From contig JALDNG010000022.1 of assembly GCA_024349245.1 (NCBI GenBank), positions 13,642,001-13,706,000 on the forward strand: a DNA stretch of 64,000 bases, read 5' to 3'. Made by a program: the position numbers and the translations under genes. The notes beneath the pieces are model-generated. The model saw only the letters and a program-made list of their open reading frames with translations. It was not told where the DNA came from and searched no databases. This stretch comes from Neodontobutis hainanensis (Eukaryota > Chordata > Actinopteri > Gobiiformes > Odontobutidae). Each line of letters opens with the position of its first letter. Within the stretch, counting starts at the first letter, position 1. This document shows, one piece after another, positions 38,768-50,650 of this stretch.

Positions 38768-41700
38768 CCCATGTGTTAATCAGAGAAATGGTTAATGAGG
38801 GGGGTAGTGTGCTTAGACACAGCCCGAACAGAAGAGAAGACTTGCTGGATTGGGGACTTGTGTGTGTCCATGCCTGTGTGGGGTAATGAGTCTGAGAGGC
38901 GAGTGTCTGGTTTGTATTTGTATTCCGATGGCTGGGGGTATCCGTGGATACACCTAGGTGACTGGGAAGCATTTAGGAGGAGGAAGTGGGACAGCGGTTA
39001 TGCCCCCTGATACCCACGCTGATTAAAAAGAGCCACACAGTGAGAGGTAACTCTAGGTCATCCCTGTCCGAAAACATGCTCATCTTCATCTGAAACCACA
39101 TCGAGACGTTTGTGTGTTTAGCAGAAGATGAAAATATACTGTACTTTAGTGTCTCTGCAAATACTAACAGGAGGAAATTTTCAAATATCTGAGATTTAAT
39201 TTAACAGCAAAGAAAGTTTGCATATGTTTTACATCAGTTTTGTCTGGTCAAGCCACATCTTTTGAAGAATCAACAGTTCTTATAAAAGGTTAAGAAGTCA
39301 TCTCAATGCATCTGTACACGTGTGGATTGAGAATCTCCACAGACACTGTTTGATTCTTGTTTATTATATCAGGCACTTGCACTTGTATATAGCACAAATC
39401 CTCCCATTGTGTATTTTTTTTAATCTGTAAACTTCAGAGTCCCACTCTTTGAACACCCACTATTCAAAGATGGCATGTCATGAGTTTGTTGCAGCCACTC
39501 ATTTGGTTGTCTTACAGGGTTTGGTAAATTATATCCTTGAACAATGACTGTGTCAAATGGTTTCATCCACATCCTTTTAATTCTTCCACCCTAATGTTCC
39601 CAAATCAAACAGCTTTGTGGACCACTGAAAAGAGCTCACTCATTGTATAATTTCAATCATGCAGTGGATGATGGGACATGTAGGCCTGAAAGGTATTAGC
39701 TGACAACATGATTATTTTAAGTCAAAAATACATTTATTTTAATGAGTCACAATGAAATGAAATAACATTGTATTTTTGATCCTTGAATTTCTGACATAAA
39801 ACACACTATAATATTTATTAGTATTATGAGCATAGTTTTTAATTCAGACTGTACTTTGTCAATGTCAGCAAACCTTTAACAAGACTGTGTCATAAATCGG
39901 GTCACTAACATCCCACCGATGTTTTTAAAATAAATTTTCTAATTACTAATCACAAAAATGGCAGACAAAGGAGAGGGACAACTGGCTTCTTGCCAAAGGG
40001 GAACAGAGAAGGGGGTGGGAGCAATGAAGGGGGGCATGAGGAAGTGTTTGAGAAGCCAATAAAGAAGGCTGAACGAATGAGCGTGGCAGGAAAGACAAAA
40101 GGCAGAAGACTATGTACAGTGTTATGTTGTGCTGAGAGCGTAGCACAACACAGTGAGAGGCGGGGTCAGGGTGTCAGAAAAATAATCACAAGCCGCCATT
40201 GCCTCTGGATAAACTATGCAATGCAAAACAGCTTTCAGTTTTTTTGTTCACCTTGGAAAGTCTTAGCTTCTGCACTATCTGCTATTGAGCCCCAAACAAA
40301 GCCATAATAGTCACACCTAATCTACCAAATTAAATGCATGTATGTAAAATATAAATGTTTTAGAGGTAAGATGTGTTATGTCTATATCACAAACATACAT
40401 ATGATGCGCTCAAAGTTTGTTACATTCTGTGAGTAAATGGTAACTATTATAATATAAAACAACGTACAGTGTAACCAGAGCTGAAGAGAGATGTAAACAA
40501 ATCTATTCTTAAAGGTCATTTTTTTTTATATTTAAAAAAAAAAAACAATCTTAGCGAGTGGGTTGTAGGCACACATGGTAAATAGATCTATATGTATGTG
40601 TGTAACTCACTGTGACCTTTATTCTTAACCTAGTCTCTTCCAAATGACAGCCATTTGTAATTGAAATAATTTTGGCTTGTTGGCAGCCTCTCTCTTTGTG
40701 TGAGGATGCTCAGCAGGCTTTGTTCATGCTGCAGCCCACCCCCATCCCCAGACCACTCCCTCCAGCAAACACAGATTTTTGATAATAAGCCCAGTAGTAA
40801 TTTGTCATGTGGACCATCCAGCAGTGCGCAGCGTGAGCATGGTTTGGGATTTGAATGGCAATGGTGGAAGTGTAAGGCCCGGGAAAGAGGAATTACAGAC
40901 TCACACAGTGAGTGTTAATTCATGCGGCCAGCAGGAATGTTGTTTGCTCGTAAAAGGCTTTTTCTTTTAGTTTTGGGCGGGTGCTGCTGAAACCTTGGCT
41001 CGCTCTGCTTGTCAAGCCGTCACTTCTGTGGAAATTAATTAAAACCTAGAACAGAAAAAAGACTTGAATTTTATATTGTTTCATTTGGGTGTAGCTGCCA
41101 AACTCTTTTTTTTTTGTTTTTGAAACACTTAACTGCTCCTGACATAGGAATGAAATTGAATTGCAGTAATTTTCTATTTGTCATAACTAAGAATAATATT
41201 AAGAACAGAATATCAGACAATAATCTGATCCATTTTCACAGTGACCTCTGCCAGGATTATTCTTTATTCAAGACTTGGGCACAATGCTGTGTAGTTTGGA
41301 CTCTTGTTTTTACCAGCATAAATAGTCTGAAATAATTAAAGTTTTAATAAATAAATGCTTCATCCCAAGTGCATATACTTTAGAATGAAGATGCTAGATT
41401 ATTGTTACCACTCATTTATTGTTCACTAATCATATACAGTATACTGTGCACACCTTTATGTGTTTCTGGGAACAAAGGGTTGTTCTAAGTGAGATTTTTC
41501 ATGGTACAGTATGACCCCTCCCCCAATAAAATACACAGGTTTTATGGCCCCACTGGGACAATAACGCTATATGTGTATGTCCTCACACATACAGTACATT
41601 CGTATGTCTGTGGATATTGGATACAATATTTTAACATTTTGTGCCTTTTTGGTGACACCATTTGCATTAAAAATTATTTATCACTCAACACATGGGCATT

Positions 41701-44700
41701 GCAGGTTTTCCATTCAGGCTCTAAGCAGTTCCTTTTATGATTTGCTCTACTTTCATGACATCAGTCACCAAGTATTGACAGCTCGTTGGTCAATGCACAG
41801 CCTTTTGAGCTGTACATGACCGGGGAGGGGCAGTCTGATGTCATTAAAATGACAACCCTGTCCGACAGTCTTATGAAATTGGAGTGTCATGGAGGCATAG
41901 GGAGAAAGTGTGCATATGCATGCATGTGTAGGAGTAACTGCGTCGATCTGTGTGTCTGAGCATTAAATAAATCAATACAGGTCAAGTCTGAGCACAGCGG
42001 GACCTAGACAGCCTGATGGTAAAGGAAGTGTAGTAGGCAATAATGTCCTCTGTGCATATGTCACTGTTAATGTGAGACAGGAGCAGGAGGAAATGACATC
42101 ATATTGGCTCCAGACAGCTTTTAAAGAGAATGCCATCAAACTAAGAGACATTAGCATGCTATTAAAATGTCTCTGGAACACACATCTTATGAATCCTTTG
42201 TCCTGTCAGCCATGTCCCGTATAAATCCTCTGTAACTGCAACACTGTAAAAGGGGAATACATTTGAACAAAATTGGATAAGTAAGTAATAATGTGGCTGG
42301 ACTATTTTAAGAAGGACCAATTCAGCACAATGGAAAAATAGGTCTAATACAAACTTTGATCACAAGCAATTTTATGCCATTATATGTGCTTTGTTTGTGT
42401 CCTATCCCATTTTTCTACAGCTTTCATCTATAGTTTCTTTTTCTTTTTGTAGAACACCCTCATTTATTTGTAAGCTGATCTTCAGAGCTGTAATGAACTT
42501 CTTAAATAAAGAGCGGTGAGGGTCAGTGACCCAGGATGTGAAGGCTTTTGGGGCTTCTCTGCATTGGAATGAAGCTGGTTAAGACAACAGCATTAAAGTG
42601 TATTAAAATCTTCCCTAACATAACCTCTGTGCTGCAAGATTAAGATAACTTTACAGTTAAATATATCTCACTGTCCTAAGGGCTCTTATGTGTCATAACC
42701 TAATGTTATCAGTCTTGGTCCTGCGCTACACACACATTTCCTAGAGCACTGTGTGTCTAATGAGGCCCATATATTCTCTTAAATGCATGAACAGACACTG
42801 TTGCATGGATGGGCTCATTCGGGTCTAATGTAAAAGAGTGCCCGCTTTTGTGGAATGTTAATTTTTTAGTTGTACAACAACTTTACAATTAAGAAGATTT
42901 CAGTCCATTTATAAAGGCTTTATAAAAGAGGAGACTTTGGTATTCCACATTATTGAAATTATTAAAATGGATAAAACTCAAACCAATATTTAACCTCAAA
43001 TTTCAGCACTGATCTTATAGTCCATCCAAGGATCTAGCTTATAAAACCAACAGTAAGCAGAAGAAAGAAAACATCCATAAAGACTAACACAATTTTAGGG
43101 CATTCATTTTAGTTCTGCAAGGGTCAGTGACTGTGAAAGATGGGCAGGACAAGCAGGTTTTTACACATTTGGATGCGTTTACTGTCACTGAAAGTTGCAG
43201 ATTATAAATGACTGGTTATAGTGCTTGGTAATTTTGCTTCCCTAAAATATATAAAGCTATTAATATGTTGATAGTGAAACAAGCTTCTTATTGGAAACAA
43301 AGTGTTGCAGTATGTTTTCTACAAATAATAAACAGATGCAGACTCATAAAAGGATGCATGAGCACACACCGTCTCTCGCAAGATTAACCTCACTGAAGCA
43401 GCTGGAAATGAGAAGCAATATATTGTTTTTATCTTGTTTTGAAGCCTCAGGATATAAAGTCTGATGTTGCTCCTTAGTGAGCTAGATTTTCAGACCACTG
43501 TTCTAACAAGTGCTAAACAGACCTTGAATCTTCTATATTTCAAACACACCACTAATAACATTTTTGTGGTTCCACAATGCACATTAAGTCTTCTTTTTTG
43601 CAAGGAGTATTTGTGCTCAGATATCATGTTTGGGTGTCTATGGTGTTTAACCATTTAGATTCATCTTAAATTAAAAAAAGCACAGAGTACATGTTAAACA
43701 AGTCACATATTTATTGAGTTACCTTTTACTTAAACATGCCAAACTTTCTTCACCCATGTAACCCCCCAGGACCTTCATAACTGTCCAGCAGACCTAAGCC
43801 CGCACACTCACTCCCAGTCCTTGTACCTGTTTGAAGTTTTAGACCTTCACCCTGATGAATATACATGCAGCTTGGCAGAGTCCTAGTTTGCTAAAGTTTG
43901 CCGCCATCTTTCATCTGGTCCACACTTTAGGCTGCAGGTGCATGGTTTGTCTGAAGAACCTGGTGTTGACTTCTTCTAACAGTTTTTGGGAATAACACAT
44001 TAATGATTCACTTTTTTTGTCTCAAAAATCTAGAGACTGTCTGGGTCCATAGGCTCATCCTGCGTCCAGAGCGGGAGATCATGAATTGGTAAAAAGTCCC
44101 TTTGAACCAGTAGGGGGGATGTGATGCTCTGTGAGAAGCATAATATATGGTGTATTTGATCTAAGCAGTCGTCTGGAAAGCTGCTTCATGAGAGTCTTTC
44201 ATATCAGAGCCTTTGTAGTGATCAGTCACACAAACACACCTGTTGGAGGGCTTGTGCAGATGCAACACTCTTCTTAGCTTCCACTTGTAGCTTCATTAAC
44301 TGCGGATCAAAGTGGAGCTATCTAAATTCCAGTATAATTGCTTAATCTTTGGTTTGGTGAGATAAAAAAAATGCTCTTATATTTTTAAAGAGACAACTGT
44401 ATTATAACAACAAATACCTCGAGGAATCTAACTCAGAGTGGCTTTTTTTGTTTATCTTGGGTACATATTGCTTGATTGTATTGTAATTCTGCTTAACTCT
44501 ACCCACTCCAAAACCAAGTGGATTTTATTGCGCTTTGATTTTTTTTATTGACTGCATAATTTATTGATATCTCCATTCATTAATGGGAAAAGATTACAAA
44601 CTATCATCCAAAAATTCCAAACCTGTGTGCTTATTGCACAGAGGCAAAACCTTGCATCTTATCTAACCTTGACGTCCTACAATATCTCTCTGTCTCTCAG

Positions 44701-44793
44701 GGATTATTGGGAAAGCAGACACGCCTTTAATCTCCTCACAAGACCAATATTATACTTGTCTACTTTAGCCCGGTTCTCACTGTGTATTCTTCG

Positions 44794-44848
44794 CACAGAC
44801 ACACACACACACACACAGACACACACACACACACACAAACACACAAAT
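44794..44848. repeat. CA-rich microsatellite
   Basis: Two (CA)n blocks separated by AGAC, then interrupted CA/AAC units. It yields a Thr-His-rich false frame. Confidence 0.9.
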
Positions 44849-46727
44849 ACAGAGCGATTTCAGAGAGGATTCTTCATCCTCACGGTTGAGCTTGAACCCA
44901 GCTCACTGATTAACGGCCTCCTTCCTACCGCTGACATGCTCCGTTCTTTACCTCTTTAGCCGATCACAACAATGCACAGAGCCATCCATTTCCTGTTCCG
45001 CTTCCTCCCACACTCACCTCGCTCCATTATCTTCTGCTGTTCACTCTTGTTTCTTTGCTGTATCCTGCAGGTGTTGTGGTGTTCTCGTCTTTGCACTGTA
45101 TATAGAACATTGCTTTGGAAATCTTTTTGAGGATAGGGGTAAGGAACAAGGAGTAATTATAAGTTGATAGGAAGAGTTGACATAATAATCATGCACAACA
45201 TTGTTTATTGTGCATGTAACTTTTCTCTTTGAGTGTTGGCTTAAATAAGTGTTTTTGGCATGGCAACACAATTATCAGCTCTTTTAACCCCATAACTAAA
45301 TAAAAGTGATTTGCAATTTAATGAGACGAGATTCAAGCAATCTCTTTAGCAACCAGTTTCCATATACTTGGTATACTTGGTATTCGCTAGACTGACCATC
45401 TTGTAAACATACATTTGAAAGCAAAACCTAAAGTATTTCTTTACAGAAAGCAACAAATGAGAAAATTAATTTGCACATTGTCTAAATAAAAGCATTTGTG
45501 ATCATGAATCTGATGCTCCAGGTCTCCGAGTGAAGAATGGTACATAATCTCCACTCGAGCCATTGTTATAGTACTAATCATGATTTCGGGGACTATGTTC
45601 AGTGGATCCTGATTAGAGTCGACACAGCGCTCCCTCAGCTACTATGGCACAGCTGAATGTTTTATTACCATTTCAGTTTTTCTCTCTCTGAGTTAGGTGT
45701 GTGTGTAATGGACTGTTTAATCTGAGCATGTTTGAGTAGGCCCCAGCATTCACCTCTTCTTTGTTCAAACTAAAGGGTCTCGAATCACCTCCATGATCTG
45801 GACACGTAAATCTCAGCAGTTTAGGTATCAGTAGGTGAGCTCATCGGTCATTATACGGGGTCTGTTGCCTGTGAATATACTGGAGGTCAGTAGTATAAGT
45901 TGTGGACTGGCTACCTGGATGGCTGAGAACATACACAATAAACAACAAAACAATAAGCTAAAAGTTGAGCTGAATAACTGATGGGAACAATGCAATTTTC
46001 AAAGCTGTGTAATTTGTTTTCCATAACTGAAAAATTACAAAATTGGCTTCAGGGAAAGTTTTGCTTCTATAGAGCTTGTGTGTTTGTGTGTATAAGGTCT
46101 GTGCATCTGTCTCCCGCTGCTCATAAGGCAGCTTTAGACTGTTCCATATGGATGACATTCATATATGACCGGTCCTGCTGCATCAGAATGTTAATGTAAG
46201 CGGCTGTTTGAGTGCATCAGCAACTCCTGAGAGCCAGAGATGGAAAAATAGTTTGTGTGCATTTTTCACACATCAGCTCAAGTGGGATGCATGTGGGGAC
46301 AGCCATGTTTATAATACCTATGAAATATGAGTGAAATAAATCCCATTATTTATTGTATAACTGTGTAGTGCAATTTACAACCATGTGTCGCAGCAGGAGC
46401 CATGTCACTTATTAATAGGCCACATTATCTGCTCCTTTGATAACATGATGACATAATAAGACACATTACAACAGCCAAAACATTGCCTTTGTCCCATTTA
46501 CCTGGGAGTTGTAACCATCATAATGTAATGTTTTTCCTCAGGCTTATCATACTTACAGAATCTTATATCGTCCCATTCATATAGGACTCTATAAACATTT
46601 ACAATCAGATATACACAGGTCATTTATACACTATAGTGAATGACAACAACAATGGCACCACATCCTGCTAAATTGCCAAATAAACTGCAAAAAACACTGT
46701 CATTCCCTTGATAAACATACTTAAACA

Positions 46728-46750
46728 TTCATCATCATCATCATCATCAT
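46728..46750. repeat. (CAT)n microsatellite
   Basis: Seven to eight CAT/ATC units. Confidence 0.9.
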
Positions 46751-49314
46751 TATCAAAGAGTTACAAATTTTATGATGTGTCAGTAATGGAAGGATTAATT
46801 ATATCAAGTTTCTAAGAGACCTGGTTAATTTGTGTCCCCTCATTTTCAATTTTGACTTACCAACCTGTGTGCTTGTTAAAACCCGTCAAACACTTTTTCT
46901 AAGTAGAGGTTTTTGTCCTGTGTCCACTGGGAAAGTATCCTAATCCACCCTAAAACTAATTTTATTTGCTTGCCGAAAGAAAATGGAGCAAGAAGGGGCC
47001 ATGGTGATTTGTATTTTTTTTCTTCTTGGTCCTTTAGATAAGAAGAACGACTTTGTGAAATTGATATTTTCCTGCTTCTGTATTTTAATGAATCTTTCAG
47101 AGTCATGCGTTTTCATCTTTGACCACTTAGCAACCCCCAGCTGAATAAAAAATAATGCTTCCTGGTAAGGATTAAAGCAGAAGGTGATTGGGCGTTGGGA
47201 TATGAAGGTGAAGGGAAACAAATCATCTTGATATCAGATATGGGCTTTGTGGTGATTTACAGCGGGACTGTGGAATTATTTGGCAAAGTGTACAGTGCTC
47301 TGTGTGTGGCTACCACAAGCTCTGTTATCAGGCTGTAGGCAGAGATGGAGCAGTGGATAAAACCAGGCAGAGGAGACAGGAAAAGATGGGATTTATGCTA
47401 ACATGGTGGTAAGTCGGAAAAGGATTTATTGGCTCTTTTGTAAAGACAGATGCCATTACAGCACAAGGACCCTTCCTTGACAGCACCCCCTCCCCCTTCA
47501 TGTTCTTTATTCCTGTAGCTGTATTTTCTCTGCTCTACCTTCTTGCTGTTTACCTTTGTCTTAGGCTGTGACTTCCCAGTAATCCTTTGAGACAGGTTTC
47601 CCATTTATTCCAGTCCTACACCTTCTTCAGTGCTTTTTTTTCCTCATGTGTTTTGAGCTTCAGTCAATGCTCGTCTTTGAAGGAAATAGAGCTGCCTCTA
47701 GATCTTTGTTAACCACATCATAGTATTTATAAAATTATGAAATACAGCCCGCCCTTTTATATGTTGCCAGTAATCAGTCTGCAGGACACTATTATGATTC
47801 TTGCTTGCCCCATCTTTACTCTGGCTTTTACCACACAACATACAAGGCCACACACATAAACAACCCACTAATAAGCCTGCTATAACTATTTCTATTTGAG
47901 ATATGAAACAGCAGAACATGTGAAATGTTTCTTAGAAAGGTGAAATGCATTTAATTTATAATAGTATACTAATGATCTGACATGATTTCAAGGTCTTTCT
48001 TTTGCTTAATAATTACAATAATCTCTTCTAAAGCATGTCTACAGTCTTTTCTAATAGTCATGTACAGTCTCTGTCTCAGACAATAAAACTAAAGTCAGGA
48101 GTGCTACTGGCAGCGCTGGTGTTAATTTGCCGTCTGTATTTCTCAGATCTGTCTTTAACATGTTAAATATTATTTTTCTTTAATTAGAAGTCTAGAAGGA
48201 GCCTGAATAATAGTCATGAAATCTTGATTTATTCTCCTTGACAGAAGTATAAAAGTATACTGTGATGAAAGAAACAAAACGGCTATTGTATCTGCAGGGG
48301 CACCGGAGATTATTTTGAGCTTTAGTCAAGTTATATTGGCTCAGAAAAGAAACACTAATTTCTCTGACATCTGTCACATGTTTGTTTTTTTTGTGTGACT
48401 TTAGGTCTTTCTTTGAAGAGAATTTTGAGAAAGCTTTAGCTTATTTCCAAACAAACACAAACTGACACTGTAAAAACACCCTCGTTATTTAAACCATTTA
48501 ACCAATTTGTTGCTTGTGCTGGTTCTGTTGTGCATTTATCTTATGGCCCACAGTCATTCTTGTAGATGTCTTTATAAACCTCTTTCAGATTTGGCACTGA
48601 CCTAAAATCCAGAGCCACAGTCTTGAATGTCTGCCTGTTAGGTGATATTGTTTTTGCCTTTTCTTTTCCGGTTTGAAATAGCATTGGTGGATGTGGTTTA
48701 ACGCCAGGGTCAGATGATGGAAACTGGAACAGCGTCAGTCACAGTCGTTTCACTTGCTAGTTAAAAAAAATCGCCAAAACACGAGCTCAACCATCTCATA
48801 GACTTTGGTGCCATTTGTCAGCCTTCCTCGCGGTATATTTCATCATGGCAAGGCGAGGCATTGCTAACACACCGAGCGAGTGCTTTCTCTTGTTCAGTGG
48901 GTCTTGCTGTCAGGACGAGGGATTTTTCAGCTTCTCCCTCTGACAGACTCAAGTGCTTCAATTTTCCCCATGCTTGGAGAAAGTAACTGCAGAAAACATT
49001 TTGGTGTCCGAGGGCTACAGGGATATGGGTACACAGTCTGAAAACAGGTTCTGTTCTCCAGACTAGACCGGAGTCTATTGGACGAGAACTGCAGAGCACT
49101 TTCCATTTCCTTATACTGTACCTTTACAAAGATAGACCTCTTTGCCAAAACATGGCTCAAATAGCTACCCATTTTTCATGAGCTGAACTCAAATATCCAA
49201 GTCTTTTTCTCTGTCCACAAAAGGCCTATTTCTATCAAATATTGTTCACCAATCTGTCCAAAGCTGTGTTAGTGCTGAGATAATCAAGATGCTGATTAGA
49301 GAACATGATTATTG

Positions 49315-49329
49315 CCCCCCCCCCCCCCC
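49315..49329. repeat. Poly-C tract (15 C)
   Basis: Fifteen consecutive C followed by GCCGTGC. A sequencing-sensitive homopolymer. Confidence 0.9.
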
Positions 49330-50027
49330 GCCGTGCATCTGGAGCTGAACACTTGTACTTTGTACCTTGTCTGTAGCTGTTTGAACTTTACTTTAAACTG
49401 TTTGGTTAAGCTCTCACATGTTTACTTTATAACTGTCTTTTCAATATTAGTGCAGTAATCACCGTCTCCAGGAACGAGTTGGCTCATTTGTTGGTTAGCT
49501 TTGTGAGCGTCGCCCCCTTTCTTCTCAGGACAGTCACCGGACTATTCAGAGAACTATTCTATATATGCAAGTGTTTTCATTCACATGCACATCTTTGAAT
49601 GCACTGTAAACTTTAAAAGCTCCTTTTCTTTATTTTATTTTAAATGTGTATTTAATGACATGCTTTAGGCTGAGCCAGAGAGTATTTTTCTTTTAAGGCG
49701 TTTGTAATGCATTGAAACATACAAAGGTAAATTTGAATGATAATGAATATAATATAATGCATTGTTATACTCTATAAAACTGCATTTTTGTTTATGTATT
49801 TTTCTATTTATTTAATAGCCTTTTAGTCTATAGTATTTAACTTTTGTGCATTTATAATGGACATATAATGTGAAATGGAAGTGCTATTACAGGGCTAATG
49901 GTTGTGCAATTAAGAATAAATACATGTTAATGTTATTTCAAACAGAAAATCGTATGTGTTATATCGGTTTATCTGAACTTGGTTGCTAACTTTTCAAAAA
50001 TATGCAGTTGCGCTATTTACCCAAATG

Positions 50028-50094
50028 CTTGATTAATCAAACCAATTGATAGATTACTCGATTACTAAAATAATCAATAGCTGGAGCACTAATA
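50028..50094. mobile_element. Possible hAT-type MITE end
   Basis: The stretch GATTACTCGATTACTAAAAT followed by AATCAATAGCTGGAGCACT resembles the common fish element end TAATCGATTA..AGCTGCAGCCCT, here diverged. Only one end is recognisable. Based on remembered resemblance, not on a second copy in this window. Confidence 0.35.
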
Positions 50095-50157
50095 ATATTA
50101 TCATTCTAGTAGGGATAGTCATTGTTTGCAGCTGCCAGCAGGGGGCGCCCAGGTACC

Positions 50158-50294
50158 CCAGTCATGCAGCTAACCGGAGACTATAGCATGTTTGGATGTT
50201 GGTGGGAGACCTGTAGAAAATCCACCCAAGCACATGGCTGTGGGGATCTTCTTACTGTGAGGCTACAGTGCTAACCACTGTGCCACCAAGCCGC
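50158..50294 (-). mobile_element. Degraded tRNA-derived SINE, minus orientation
   Basis: On the minus strand it starts GCGGCTTGGTGGCACAGTGG, then TTAGCACTGTAGCCTCACAG and TAAGAAGATCC, matching the head of the SINEs at 5984 and 53946. Downstream, CTCCCACCAACATCCAAACA and CCGGTTAGCTGCATGAC correspond to their CTCCCACCGTCCAAAGACAT and GGTTAACTGGCAACTC. It is truncated and diverged, so it is older than those copies. It ends about 230 bases before the coding exon. Confidence 0.75.
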
Positions 50295-50480
50295 ATTATA
50301 TAATCTCAACTTGAGAAATATACAGAAAACTAACAGACTGCTTGAATTACACACTATTAATGAAATGGTAGCTGTGGAGTACTCATGTCTACATTCCATT
50401 AACTTGTGTGAAATCTTGAATATAATCTCTTTAAAACACGTCTAATCCTCAACATGGCATGCACTTTTAATATCCTGCAT

Positions 50481-50521
50481 CTCTAACCGTCATTAAATTC
50501 ATGTTCCCTTTATTTCCACAG
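50481..50521 (+). promoter_or_regulatory. 3' splice site of the LA exon (branch point and acceptor)
   Basis: CTCTAAC at 50481-50487 fits the branch-point consensus with the A 35 bases before the junction. It is followed by a pyrimidine-rich run and CCACAG ending at 50521. Confidence 0.85.
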
Positions 50522-50644
50522 CAAAGAAGACATGTGCGACCACAGACTTCGCCTGTAAGAACGGGCAGTGCGTTCCAGCCAGGTGGCGCTGTGACGGCGA
50601 ACCAGAGTGTGCAGATGGTTCGGATGAGGCTGACGCAATCTGCA
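50522..50644 (+). CDS. lrp8: LDL-receptor class A exon of an lrp8/vldlr-type receptor (lrp8 favoured)
   Basis: Internal coding exon, 123 bases, both junctions phase 1: two bases complete a split codon, 40 codons follow, and one base (A) starts the next. The 40 residues run from KKTCATTDF to DEADAIC and form one LA module with all six cysteines (residues 4, 11, 16, 23, 29, 40) and the DGSDE signature. Calcium side-chain ligands map to D24, E28, D34 and E35; E28 replaces the more usual Asp. LA modules bind ligands such as reelin and apolipoprotein E outside the cell. KKTCA..DF.C.NG.C...RW.CDG fits the second LA repeat of both VLDLR and LRP8. CDGE.EC and the A-x-C ending look closer to LRP8 as I remember it, and long introns suit LRP8, but VLDLR is not excluded. 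No neighbouring exon was found here. Confidence 0.85.
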
Positions 50645-50650
50645 GTAAGT
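50645..50650 (+). promoter_or_regulatory. 5' splice donor of the LA exon
   Basis: TGCA|GTAAGT, a perfect match to the intronic donor consensus, phase 1. Confidence 0.9.

Larger units (their letters stand above)
37623..50027. other. Noncoding, intron-like DNA with short simple repeats
   Basis: No supported gene in 12 kb. Contains a 27-bp perfect palindrome at 38741-38767, a CA-rich tract at 44794-44848, (CAT)n at 46728-46750 and a run of 15 C at 49315-49329. Open frames (for example 44564-44959, 48818-49172) have no recognisable domain. Some GC-richer patches could be conserved noncoding elements, but I cannot test this. Confidence 0.45.
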
